A stretch of DNA of 64,000 bases, from NCBI GenBank assembly GCA_002748755.1, contig PDTD01000008.1:1-64000 (forward strand), in the 5' to 3' direction. Numbering within the stretch: position 1 is the first letter of the stretch; each line of letters opens with the position of its first letter. Source of the DNA: Desulfobulbus propionicus (GTDB lineage: Bacteria; Desulfobacterota; Desulfobulbia; Desulfobulbales; Desulfobulbaceae). Both the position numbers and the translations under genes were made by a program. This document shows positions 36,723 to 45,142 of this stretch, one piece after another. Under the pieces are notes generated by a model, which searched no databases, was not told the DNA's origin, and saw only the letters and a list, made by a program, of their open reading frames with translations.

Positions 36723-38072
36723 ATGCCGACAATGACTGTCTCCCATGATTGCCTGCTGGAAGATATCAGTTTCGAACTGGAATCTGCCATCAAAGCAAGA
36801 CTGACCATCAATAACCCTGCCTACCATAACGCTAAAAAGTATGGTCGCTGGATCGGAAAAAAACTCAAGCCGACTCTTTCTTATTACGAGACTGTTCCCA
36901 AAGGAATCCGTTTTCCCAGGGGCTTTGCCAATCAGGCCTATCTTCTTTGCAGAACTATCGAACAGACTGCTGTGGAAATTATCGATAAGAGGCGATTATT
37001 GGATACTATTGAATTCCGATTCAATGGAGTGTTGAGGCCTTACCAGCAAAAAGCCGTGGATGAAGCAACCAAGAAAAGCTTTGGGGTTCTGGAAGCCGGT
37101 ACAGGGAGCGGCAAAACGGTCATGGCTCTCAAAATACTAGCAACGAGAAAACAACCCACTCTCGTCATCGTTCACAGCAAAGAGCTTGTACTCCAGTGGC
37201 AGCAACGCGCGCAACAATTCTTGTCTTTCGAAACAGGCGTAATAGGTAACGGCCATTTTACTCTTGCTCCACTCACCATTGCTATCGTCAACACAGCAAG
37301 AAAAAGAATCCAGGAACTGGTTCCTCATTTTGGCCATGTTATTGTCGATGAGTGTCATCGCGTTCCTGCCGCCTTATTCACAGAGGTTGTTTCTCAATTT
37401 GACAGCCACTATTTGTTAGGCCTCTCAGCAACAGCCTTTCGCAGAGAGGATGAACTCACCTGCCTGATTTATCATTTTCTAGGGGATAGTATCCACCGAG
37501 TCAATCAAGCAGAGCTGCAAGCAAGCGGGGCAATCCTGAAACCAGTACACATAGCCCGAAAAACAGACTTCACCTATCACTACACAGGGGACTACTCTGC
37601 ACTGGTCAAAGCCTTAACGGGAGATAAAAAAAGAAACAAAAAAATAGTTGACGATATCCGACAGGCGGTACACGCTGAGACCAGCGGGGTCTCGCTTGTC
37701 GTGAGCGACAGGATACAACACTGTGCGCTCTTGGCCCGCCTTCTAGAAGAAGAAGGCATTACCTGCACAGTCCTTACCAGCAAGGTCTCTGCGCAGCAAC
37801 GCGCTGCAATTGTCCAGCAGGTCCAGAGAGGAGAAATAGAGGTATTGATCGCCAGCTTTCGCCTTATCAGCGAGGGGTTTGACTGCCCTCGGCTCAACAA
37901 TCTCTTTCTGACAACCCCCATTGCTTTTGAAGGCGCCGTGTTGCAGGTCTGTGGGCGGGTCATGAGACCAGCTGTTGGGAAACGCCCAAAAATCTATGAT
38001 TATGTCGATGAGCAAATTGCCCCTCTCGCTCGTTCTGCACGAGCCAGAAAAGCCGTTTTTGCCAAACTATAA
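36723..38072 (+). CDS. XPB/SSL2-like superfamily 2 DNA helicase
   Basis: A 449-aa ATP-dependent nucleic-acid translocase. Motif I EAGTGSGKTVMALK (about 127), motif II VIVDECHRVP (about 208), motif III GLSATAFRRE (about 235) and a helicase C domain with VSDRIQHC, LIASFRLISEGFDCPRLN and QVCGRVMRPAVGK (about 325-425). The N-terminal 115 residues resemble the damage-recognition-like head of phage and bacterial SSL2 proteins. It is a stand-alone gene with no nuclease or methylase next to it, so a restriction system is not indicated. Repair or phage origin are both possible. Confidence 0.85.
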   Translation: MPTMTVSHDCLLEDISFELESAIKARLTINNPAYHNAKKYGRWIGKKLKPTLSYYETVPKGIRFPRGFANQAYLLCRTIEQTAVEIIDKRRLLDTIEFRFNGVLRPYQQKAVDEATKKSFGVLEAGTGSGKTVMALKILATRKQPTLVIVHSKELVLQWQQRAQQFLSFETGVIGNGHFTLAPLTIAIVNTARKRIQELVPHFGHVIVDECHRVPAALFTEVVSQFDSHYLLGLSATAFRREDELTCLIYHFLGDSIHRVNQAELQASGAILKPVHIARKTDFTYHYTGDYSALVKALTGDKKRNKKIVDDIRQAVHAETSGVSLVVSDRIQHCALLARLLEEEGITCTVLTSKVSAQQRAAIVQQVQRGEIEVLIASFRLISEGFDCPRLNNLFLTTPIAFEGAVLQVCGRVMRPAVGKRPKIYDYVDEQIAPLARSARARKAVFAKL

Positions 38073-38167
38073 ATATCCCGGACGGCCTTGCGAACTTTCC
38101 CAAAAAGAGTACAGTAATCAAGGGGAACATGTTGCACAAATAGGTCGCTTGCTACCCACCACATTCA

Positions 38168-38299
38168 ACTGGATTTCTCATCAGCTCAGGCGGTGCCAGA
38201 TGCAAAGTTTTTAGCAGTGCATGAGGGTACCTTCTCCTTGCTGCCAAAAAACTGGCGAAGATGGAACAGGCTGGGCTGGCCTTTGATGAACATTTTTAG
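38168..38299 (-). repeat. B-type copy of the interspersed repeat, inverted
   Basis: ACTGGATTTCTCATCAGCTC, then GGCGGTGCCAGATGCAAAGT and CTGCCAAAAAACTGGCGAAG form the B hairpin. The far end is GCTGGGCTGGCCTTTGATGA. About 132 bp. It fills the middle of the 337-bp gap 38073-38409. Confidence 0.8.
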
Positions 38300-38409
38300 G
38301 TTTTTGACTACAAATTATTTCTTTTGTAACTGATTCTGTTTATATTATGTTTTTTCATTTCTAAAAAATGATCATCAGAAAGTCTGGCTCAACTCGGTAC
38401 CTGTACTAT

Positions 38410-39051
38410 ATGAACCAACCCATCTTGTACCAAAAAATCCGTCAAAGTCTGTTCTTCGCTCTTCTTGCCTATATGCTTGCGGGTACCCCGGCGCAGTCAC
38501 AACCACGAAATATTCAAATAACTCTGCCCGCAGAGACCCTCCTGAGCACCATTCAGCAAATGTTGCCGCTGCCGCTGAACAGGAAGCGCTCTGATCTGAA
38601 AGGCGACATTATGCTGACCACGGTGGATACCTTGCGCATTGACGGCAGCGTCATCTCCCTGGGCGGGACAGTGCATGGCCGCAACCTCGCCCTGCATACC
38701 CAAGTTGGAGAACAGACTATCCGCCTGCGACTCGGCCAGATAGAGATGCCGCTCTCCTGTACTCTGACAACTCGCCTGGATGCGAATAAAAGGATGCTCT
38801 TCATCACCCCAAACTGTACATCAGCCAGGTACAGGTCCAGCAAGCAAGATACCGGGCTCGACCCTGTACTGGCCACAATCAGCAACCGTGAATACGCCCT
38901 GCCATTTGACACCTGGAATAGACTGAGCCTGCAGCTTGGTACACAACAAATTCACCTGGTCTTAGACCCGGTTGCCATGGTCGGTACAGACAACGCTCTC
39001 CTTGTTGAAATGCGCCCAGGTCGACAAAAACCCTACGATCTCACAAAATAA
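38410..39051 (+). CDS. Secreted protein of unknown function, 213 aa
   Basis: I do not recognise the family. The product has a signal peptide (SLFFALLAYMLAGTPAQSQ, cleavage near residue 32 from ATG 38410). A beta-rich body follows with alternating hydrophobic residues (DIMLTTVDTLRIDGSVISLG, LALHTQVGEQTIRLRLGQIE, LSLQLGTQQIHLVLDPVAMV). This looks like a small periplasmic or outer-membrane-associated beta-sandwich. One Cys pair (SCTLTT and PNCTSA) might form a disulphide. The frame is open upstream to 38368, but the second ATG gives a proper signal peptide. It is a lone gene between repeat copies, with no partner to suggest a role. Confidence 0.6.
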   Translation: MNQPILYQKIRQSLFFALLAYMLAGTPAQSQPRNIQITLPAETLLSTIQQMLPLPLNRKRSDLKGDIMLTTVDTLRIDGSVISLGGTVHGRNLALHTQVGEQTIRLRLGQIEMPLSCTLTTRLDANKRMLFITPNCTSARYRSSKQDTGLDPVLATISNREYALPFDTWNRLSLQLGTQQIHLVLDPVAMVGTDNALLVEMRPGRQKPYDLTK

Positions 39052-39170
39052 CGTGCCCAATATCATGCACATATTTGTATCATATTCCCTTGTAACGATG
39101 GAGCCAAACACGGCCTGTTATTCATTCAACAAGACGAAAATAAACCCTTTGCATAATAAAAGTTTTCCCT

Positions 39171-39297
39171 TACCCGGATTTTTTATGAACAACCTGTCTC
39201 ACTTGAAAAAACAAACAAAAACAGATACCTGTAATATCTGTAAGCAGACTCAAATTTCGATAAACTGTTCACCTGAGCTGATGAGAAATCCGGGCTA
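39171..39297 (+). repeat. A-type half copy of the interspersed repeat, 127 bp
   Basis: Left end TACCCGGATTTTTTATGAAC, hairpin A (CTGTCTCACTTG paired with CAAATTTCGATAAACTGTTC), then directly CACCTGAGCTGATGAGAAAT and CCGGGCTA. Hairpin B is absent. Both terminal repeats are well preserved. Confidence 0.88.
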
Positions 39298-39483
39298 AGC
39301 CCCTTGGTTGCAGGGAGCTGGCAGCGCCTCAGTACAACACCCCTCCCGCACCCAGATCGGCGAACACCTTTCTTCATCAGAAAGATTAGTGACCCTTTAT
39401 TTCGTATACCCGGTGTCGAAATACATCAACACAAAGACTCGTCAACAACCCGGGCCACCCCCTATTCTGTAAGGAGAATCCTT

Positions 39484-39825
39484 ATGTCAGCAGACTGTTT
39501 ATTTTGTAAAATCATTACCGGTGATATCCCGGCGGACAAACTCTATGAAGACGATGAGGTCCTCGCTTTTCGTGATATAGCTCCGCAAGCCCCTATCCAT
39601 TTTCTGGTTATCCCTAAAAAACATATTAAGGGTCCTGCGGATGTCATGGAAGGTGATGAAAAGGTAATCGGCAAACTTATGCGGATCGGCACCCAGGTAG
39701 CCAAACAGGAAGGAATAGAACAATTTCGGGTTGTCTACAACAATGGTGAACAGGCCGGTCAGACCGTTTTTCATATTCACATGCATGTACTTGGCGGACG
39801 CGGAATGCAGTGGCCTCCCGGCTAA
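39484..39825 (+). CDS. hinT: HIT-family nucleotide hydrolase (HinT-like)
   Basis: A purine nucleoside phosphoramidase-type protein of 113 aa. DCLFCKIITGDIPADKLYED at the start and HIHMHVLGGR near residue 97 (the HxHxHxx triad) are diagnostic. The length and lack of extensions fit HinT. TAAGGAG lies upstream of ATG 39484, so the longer open frame from 39304 is rejected. The stop codon TAA (39823-39825) is formed by the end of the following repeat element. Confidence 0.93.
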   Translation: MSADCLFCKIITGDIPADKLYEDDEVLAFRDIAPQAPIHFLVIPKKHIKGPADVMEGDEKVIGKLMRIGTQVAKQEGIEQFRVVYNNGEQAGQTVFHIHMHVLGGRGMQWPPG

Positions 39826-39953
39826 CCCGGACTTCTCATCAGCTCAGGCGGCGACAGGTTCGGGAGTTTTTGGTACCTCATTCTACTTGGGTCTGTGTGG
39901 TGCCAAAAAACTGCCAAAGACGAAACAGCCTGGGCTGATGGGCAAACCGGGTT
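39823..39953 (-). repeat. B-type half copy of the interspersed repeat, inverted, 131 bp
   Basis: TAACCCGGACTTCTCATCAG, then GACAGGTTCGGGAGTTTTTG and GCCAAAAAACTGCCAAAGAC form the B hairpin with loop side CATTCTACTTGGGTC. The far end is GGGCTGATGGGCAAACCGGG. It supplies the stop codon of the HIT gene. Hairpin A is absent. Confidence 0.88.
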
Positions 39954-39982
39954 CGGTATCCTCAAGTGCTGGGAGGAATAGG

Positions 39983-41281
39983 TCACTCAGGAAGCATACC
40001 GTATAGATAATTAATGATATCTGTTCGGGTAACGATGCCAATCACCTGGTCATCTTGGAGTACGGGCAAGTGTCCGATATTCTTGCTTACCATGAGTTCT
40101 GCAGCTTCACTAGCCAAGGCGTCAGGCGAGATGTGCACCACCTCTCTGCTCATGAAAGCTTTGACCGGGCTCTGCCATTGGCGTTCTGTTTTTAATTTTT
40201 TTAAATCCCACAACACCACAATTCCCAGGATACCTGCGCCATTAGAGACAATTATCCCCCGTATTTTTTCCTGTTCCATAATCGAACGAACCATATGCAT
40301 AGGGGTATCGCTGGATACGGTGGTAACAGGAAAGGACATCATATCCGCAACCAGGGCCTCCCCGCCCTGATCGTTGTGCAGGGCCTGAATGATTTCATGG
40401 CGAATTTTACCCGGCGCCATATCCTGTTTTTTGATAACTGCAGAGCCTGCGCCAGGATGCCCGCCACCACCGAAACGTTCCAGCAACCTGCTGACATTGA
40501 TCTCCGGAATCGCGCTGCGGCCGATGACGAACAGCCCGCCATCATTATTGACAAAGACCACAAATACGGCATCCGCATTCACGATTTTACTATACAACTG
40601 AACCACCATGGCCAACTCTGCATATCTTTCCACTCGTACCACGCCGATCCCGACACTGTGACCTCGGATATCCAGCAGCTCGGCATCACGTATGAGTCGA
40701 AAGAGAATTTTTTTCTGGGTTTCGCCGTAGGCCATGTTTAAAAATTCAACAGCTATGGTCAAGTCGGCACCCTGTTCCAAGAGAAATGCGGCGGCATGTG
40801 CGTCCCGAGGGGTTGTTGAGCTGAAGGTAAGCTGGCCAGTATCTTCATACAGGCCAATAAGAAAAACCGTTGCCTGCAGTGGGGTCAACCCTATCTCCCG
40901 GGCAATGAAGGCCTCGACAAACAAGGTGATGGTCGCACCAACCCTGTCCACGCACCGCCAGGAAGCATTGATATCGCCCGCCACCATATGGTGATCCCAC
41001 ACCTGAATATCCAAACCTCTTCTCTCTCTCAAAGAATCCATTCGATCCAGCCGGTGCCAGGCATTTGTATCCACCACAATGAGGCTTTCGACTTCATCCT
41101 TATTGATCTCGTGGGGGAGAACCACATTAAAAGCCGTCTTATGTAAGGCGAGAAAGCGCTTGACGTTGGGGTTCACGCTTGTGGGACAGACGGCGACGCA
41201 TTCGGGATAAATCAGCGTTGCGGCCAGAATGGATGCCAACGCATCAAAATCAGTATTTTTATGGGTGGTGACAATTTGCAT
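39983..41281 (-). CDS. DHH-DHHA1-CBS protein without nucleotidyltransferase domain
   Basis: A 432-aa paralogue of the N-terminal half of the fusion at 19395-22073. It has MQIVTTHKNTDFDALASILA at the start, VWDHHMVAGDINAS, DHHA1 loop GGGGHPGAGSAVIK (about 280), and two CBS domains (MSFPVTTVSSDTP, MSREVVHISPDAL, GIVTRTDIINYLYG). It ends right after the second CBS, where the fusion continues into the CCA-type domain. It is presumably a nano-RNA/oligonucleotide or nucleotide phosphoesterase controlled by adenine nucleotides. ATG 41281 begins exactly at the conserved strand. The open frame to 41404 adds a non-homologous hydrophobic stretch. Confidence 0.85.
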   Translation of the reverse strand: MQIVTTHKNTDFDALASILAATLIYPECVAVCPTSVNPNVKRFLALHKTAFNVVLPHEINKDEVESLIVVDTNAWHRLDRMDSLRERRGLDIQVWDHHMVAGDINASWRCVDRVGATITLFVEAFIAREIGLTPLQATVFLIGLYEDTGQLTFSSTTPRDAHAAAFLLEQGADLTIAVEFLNMAYGETQKKILFRLIRDAELLDIRGHSVGIGVVRVERYAELAMVVQLYSKIVNADAVFVVFVNNDGGLFVIGRSAIPEINVSRLLERFGGGGHPGAGSAVIKKQDMAPGKIRHEIIQALHNDQGGEALVADMMSFPVTTVSSDTPMHMVRSIMEQEKIRGIIVSNGAGILGIVVLWDLKKLKTERQWQSPVKAFMSREVVHISPDALASEAAELMVSKNIGHLPVLQDDQVIGIVTRTDIINYLYGMLPE

Positions 41282-41485
41282 TGCATTCAAAGACAAGAAA
41301 CTCGTTAACCAGATAAACGCATACCAGAACCAGAGCCATGAACGCTCCATAACCGAATAGACGCAAGGACGGAACATGCATGTTCTCCGACAGTATATCA
41401 ACATGCTGTCCAGATGTCAGCCGTCCTGTTTTAACCTGCTCCCAAAGTACACCACGCCGGATTCAAAAAACTGGCTTTTTTGACC

Positions 41486-41515
41486 TAGCCCAAATTCCTC
41501 ATAGACATTCTGTGG
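41486..41515 (+). repeat. Solitary end of the interspersed repeat
   Basis: TAGCCCAAATTCCTCATAGA followed by CATTCTG matches the left terminal repeat and the start of hairpin A; no body follows. The 323-bp gap 41282-41604 has nothing else I recognise. Confidence 0.5.
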
Positions 41516-41604
41516 CAATTTTAACAAACCATACGGTGAGCAAGACCCTGTCAGCAGCATGGACGCCAAAAAAGGCCATGCCTTCCTGTATCCTGCACCA
41601 ACAA

Positions 41605-43026
41605 TCACGCCTGGGCACATTGCCAAGAGAGTTTCTTCCCCGCTGCAAGCACATTGTTGAGGAAGGTATCAATGCCCTTTTCGTCCACATTGATATTGGT
41701 AATGAGCAAACGCATCACCAACTGGCCCATAACATATCCGGTTCCAACCAAGGCCCTCTCTGTTTGCTGTAAGCGAGCACGCAAGGCAAGAGTGAACTCT
41801 TCCTGAGAAAATCCTGGGGGGGCAATGTAGTGAAAACAAACATTAAAGGATTCACGAGGAGCAACCATCTCCAGGCAGGGATGTGCCTTGATCTGTTCTT
41901 CAGCGTAGCAACATAAAGCGTAATAGCGCTCAACTCGTCTGGCTAACCCCTGCAGGCCGTAAAACTTCCAATCCAGAAACAATTTCAGCGCATCCACCTT
42001 TCTGCCGCACTGCAGGGAGAGTGTGCCCAAATCCCTGGTTTCCCCATGTTCACCGTTTCGGAATATATAACTTTCATCCCCAGCGCTGCAAATCCTGCGT
42101 AAAATATCAGATCGCCCGTTGAACAACAAAACATTGCACATCAGGGATGTCCCAAGCATCTTATGAAAATCCAGAGTAAAGGAATCACTTTCCTCCAGCC
42201 GCGAGAGAAACTTCAACCGCAATCGCTCGCTGAACACTGCAGCACCGCCCCAAGCGCCATCAACATGCAACCAGAACCCATACCGTTCACGCATATCCAG
42301 TAACAATCCAATGGGATCATAGGAACCGCGCACTGTTGTCCCGGCGGTTGCTGCCACAAAAAACGGGACCCAGCCCCTTTGCACCGCCTCTTCAATGGCC
42401 TGCTCGAGCTTATCTGGAGGCATACGGCCATGGTCGTCGCTGCACACCTTGATCAGGTGGTCAGTACCGATGCCAAGAATGGAAACAGCCTTGTCCATTG
42501 AATAATGTGCATTTTCGTTGACAAACGCGCACAAAGGGGCCTGGGCGAAAAGCCCCTGTTCTTTGGCACGCATACTGTGCGTATTACGCGCTGCCATCAT
42601 GGCAATCATGTTGGCATTACTTGAGCCGGTTGTCATCTGACCGACACCGTTCTTAAAGCCAACCAAGTTGAGCAATTCCTGGAGCATATACTGCTCCATC
42701 AAAGTAGAAACCGGCGCGGTTTCATAGGTGCATGCTGAGGTATTGGAAATCGCGGTGACGATTTCACCAATGATGGAAGGGAGGTTTGCCCCGGCCCACA
42801 TACGATTCAGGTAACCGGGATGGCTTGTGTTCACTGCATATTTTAAATATTTTTCCACCCAATAAAAAAGCTGTTCAAAATCCTCCTCTTCGTTTTGTTC
42901 CTCAAGCCCCAGAACCTCCTTTAGTTCCCGGGGTTCATGATACTCGACAAAGCGCCCCTGGAGTCGCTGTCGATAGTGTTTTTCGATCAGTTCAAATAAC
43001 CGCGCAAAAACCTTTTCCTGTTTCAT
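41605..43026 (-). CDS. PLP-dependent group II decarboxylase
   Basis: A 473-aa pyridoxal-phosphate enzyme of the aromatic-L-amino-acid/glutamate decarboxylase superfamily. Visible are YLNRMWAGANLPSIIGE, TTGSSNANMIAMMAARN (PLP phosphate contact), WLHVDGAWGGAAVFSE (PLP-binding Asp) and the Schiff-base Lys in LDFHKMLGTSLMCN. Candidate substrates are glutamate, aspartate or 2,4-diaminobutyrate; the sequence alone does not decide. ATG 43026 (MKQEKVFARLFELIE) starts the conserved helix. Its upstream region carries two minus-strand terminator-like hairpins and a possible small RNA. Confidence 0.85.
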   Translation of the reverse strand: MKQEKVFARLFELIEKHYRQRLQGRFVEYHEPRELKEVLGLEEQNEEEDFEQLFYWVEKYLKYAVNTSHPGYLNRMWAGANLPSIIGEIVTAISNTSACTYETAPVSTLMEQYMLQELLNLVGFKNGVGQMTTGSSNANMIAMMAARNTHSMRAKEQGLFAQAPLCAFVNENAHYSMDKAVSILGIGTDHLIKVCSDDHGRMPPDKLEQAIEEAVQRGWVPFFVAATAGTTVRGSYDPIGLLLDMRERYGFWLHVDGAWGGAAVFSERLRLKFLSRLEESDSFTLDFHKMLGTSLMCNVLLFNGRSDILRRICSAGDESYIFRNGEHGETRDLGTLSLQCGRKVDALKLFLDWKFYGLQGLARRVERYYALCCYAEEQIKAHPCLEMVAPRESFNVCFHYIAPPGFSQEEFTLALRARLQQTERALVGTGYVMGQLVMRLLITNINVDEKGIDTFLNNVLAAGKKLSWQCAQA

Positions 43027-43254
43027 ACAGTATACCCCACCCCATAACATACCACTCCCCGGGACTTCCTCTTTCCTTGTCTATGGAACCCCAGGTATTG
43101 TTCCGTTCCAGCATCCGGTCTCAACACAATACTCTGAAACGATCCGATCAGAAAACTGCCATGATACATACCCTATTTTATCGCCTATGCCTACTGGCTA
43201 AGGAGAGAATTAAAGAGAAAAGGGAAAAAAGCAGGGTTTGATATCGAACCGAAG

Positions 43255-43460
43255 AAAAAGGCCATCGGCAATGGCCTTTGTGCACCCCCCCTCCTGCAAG
43301 AGCGCTTCTTGGTTCTCGCTCAACAAAAGCTTTCCTTTGCCGGGAGTCTGTTCAAGATAAAAAAAAGAAGCCCCCTTCTTGCCCGCTGAGGACCATAAAA
43401 AACGCTTCCCTGACTGAACGCTGTAGTCCTGCGATCAGGCGACCTCGGAGCATACATTCC
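43255..43460 (-). ncRNA. Possible structured RNA with two terminator-like hairpins
   Basis: On the minus strand GCTCCGAGG (about 43430) can pair with CCTCAGC (about 43386) around an inner stem CCTGA...TCAGG. It is followed by AAGAAG-GGGG-CTTCTT and a T run (43380-43359). About 80 nt further is a second hairpin AAGGCCAT/ATGGCCTT with T run (43278-43255). No coding frame fits. It may be an unannotated small RNA or the leader of the decarboxylase gene. I cannot match it to 6S, SRP, RNase P or a known riboswitch. The rest of the 987-bp gap 43027-44013 holds one repeat copy. Confidence 0.3.
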
Positions 43461-43515
43461 TTTTGATGCGGTCACTGTGGACCCATGGCTGCTCTTTCAA
43501 CCGGTTGCCCAGCTC

Positions 43516-43737
43516 ACCCGGATTGCTCATGAGCACTATATCTCATTTAAGAAACAATCGACCATCCAGATGGATGTGATGCCCGTAAGCTGGCTCAAAT
43601 TTTGACAAACTGTTCACCTAGGACCACCTCAGGCCGTACCACTTTCGACAGTATTCTGGCTGCACCTCTGCCTTACTGCAGCCCTTACCCCAAACAACCG
43701 AATCTGGCGCAGCCTGAATTGGTGAGAAATCCGGGCC
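43516..43737 (+). repeat. Full AB copy of the interspersed repeat, 222 bp
   Basis: Left end ACCCGGATTGCTCATGAGCA, hairpin A (CTATATCTCATTTAAG with CTCAAATTTTGACAAACTGT), B-hairpin core (ACTTTCGACAGTATTCTGGC) and right end TTGGTGAGAAATCCGGGCC. It lies upstream of the TRAP operon. Confidence 0.85.
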
Positions 43738-44013
43738 GAGCAGGGATAAAAACCTCATTTCTCAAGAGCAGACTCGCCTGTTACGCGGACAAAAAGATTG
43801 ACAATCCATTGGACGCACTGTTAATACCTTCGATCTCACAGACATTCCCTAGAACCATTTTTATGTACAATGCTGTCTCTCCGGAAATAATTTCGGTGTC
43901 TGCGTGTACCTCCGAGAATACAGTATTGAGGAGAACGAAATACGTCTGCTCCCTGTAAAACATGAGGAAATCGTCAAAACTGGACAGGCAACAGCATAAG
44001 GAGGAACTTCTCT

Positions 44014-45066
44014 ATGAACATCGCACGAGTTATCACGGCCTCAATGGTCACCCTGTTTCTCTCTTTCCTCTGCACGACCACCGCACTCAGTCAAGACAAA
44101 TTTGTCTGGAAGATGGCCAGTTCCTGGCCGGAAGGGACCATTTTACAGAAGGTTGCCAACGAATTTGCTGACAATGTCACCACCATGAGCGGTGGTCGCC
44201 TAACCATTAAAAGCTATCCCGCCGGCATGCTCATGGGTGCCCTGGAAGTATCTGACGCCGCCCGTATGGGAACCATTGATGTCGCGCACAGCTCTCCAAG
44301 CTACATCGTTGGGCAGCTTCCGGCGGCACCTCTGTTTGGTTATATCCCTTTTGGCATGGAAGCCGTCCCCTACCTGACATGGATGTACGAAGGTGAGGGC
44401 AAGGAACTGTTTCAGGAATTGTATGCGAAATTTGATTATGGGTATGTAGCCCCCTGCGGTATCATCCCCAGTGAGGACCTGGCCTGGTCCAACAAACCCA
44501 TTACCAGCATGGATGATTTCAAGGGCCTCAAGTTCAGAACATCAGGATACTGGGGTGAGATCCTCAGCGAGGCAGGCGCTTCGGTCATGATGCTGCCAGC
44601 AGGAGAAGTCTACGAAGCCATACAGAGAAAAATGCTGGATGCCGGCGAATTTTCCATTCCCAGCATTGATAAGGACCTGGCCTTTTACGAGATAGCCGAC
44701 TACCTGCTCCTGCCGGGTATCCACCAAACCAGCACCATTCTTGATATTAAAATCAACAAGCGTTCCTGGAATAAACTGCCAGAGGATCTCAGGGCAATCA
44801 TTGAGGTGGCAGCCAAGGCAACCACACTGGATTTACTGATGAAATGCATCAGCGAAGACATACCCGCCCTGGCTTTCTTCAAGGAAAAAGGGGTAAATAT
44901 TCAGTATCTTGATCCTGCAATTCAAAAAGATCTGGCCCTCAAAGCCGAGGCTCTGATGGAGGCCAAAAGTGCAAAGGACCCATTTTTTAAGAAGGTATAT
45001 GCATCCCAGAAAGCCTTTAGAAAAGGGTATGCCGAATACCAGAAACTTATGAAGCCTTCCTACTAG
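44014..45066 (+). CDS. dctP: TRAP transporter substrate-binding protein DctP
   Basis: The periplasmic solute receptor of a tripartite, sodium-driven TRAP uptake system, 350 aa. Signal peptide: TLFLSFLCTTTALS, cleavage before QDKF. The mature part begins WKMASSWPEGTILQKVANEF and contains DDFKGLKFRTSGYWGEILSE, the helix-Arg region that binds carboxylates in the family. The subgroup resembles the TakP/alpha-keto and hydroxy acid binders. With lutABC downstream in the same run, lactate is the most likely ligand (inference). A strong AAGGAGG ribosome binding site precedes ATG 44014. Confidence 0.9.
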   Translation: MNIARVITASMVTLFLSFLCTTTALSQDKFVWKMASSWPEGTILQKVANEFADNVTTMSGGRLTIKSYPAGMLMGALEVSDAARMGTIDVAHSSPSYIVGQLPAAPLFGYIPFGMEAVPYLTWMYEGEGKELFQELYAKFDYGYVAPCGIIPSEDLAWSNKPITSMDDFKGLKFRTSGYWGEILSEAGASVMMLPAGEVYEAIQRKMLDAGEFSIPSIDKDLAFYEIADYLLLPGIHQTSTILDIKINKRSWNKLPEDLRAIIEVAAKATTLDLLMKCISEDIPALAFFKEKGVNIQYLDPAIQKDLALKAEALMEAKSAKDPFFKKVYASQKAFRKGYAEYQKLMKPSY

Positions 45067-45085
45067 CATTACACCCCATATAAAA

Positions 45086-45120
45086 ACAGGAGCTGTCTGG
45101 ATTTGCCAGACAACTCCTGT
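45086..45120 (+). promoter_or_regulatory. Strong intercistronic hairpin between dctP and dctQ
   Basis: ACAGGAG-C-TGTCTGG (45086-45100), 5-nt loop, CCAGACA-A-CTCCTGT (45106-45120): 14 pairs with one mismatch. No T run follows, so it looks like an mRNA stabiliser or partial attenuator. Such hairpins can keep the binding protein mRNA more abundant than the membrane subunits. Confidence 0.7.
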
Positions 45121-45142
45121 GCTGTTTGCAGATATTTTTCCC

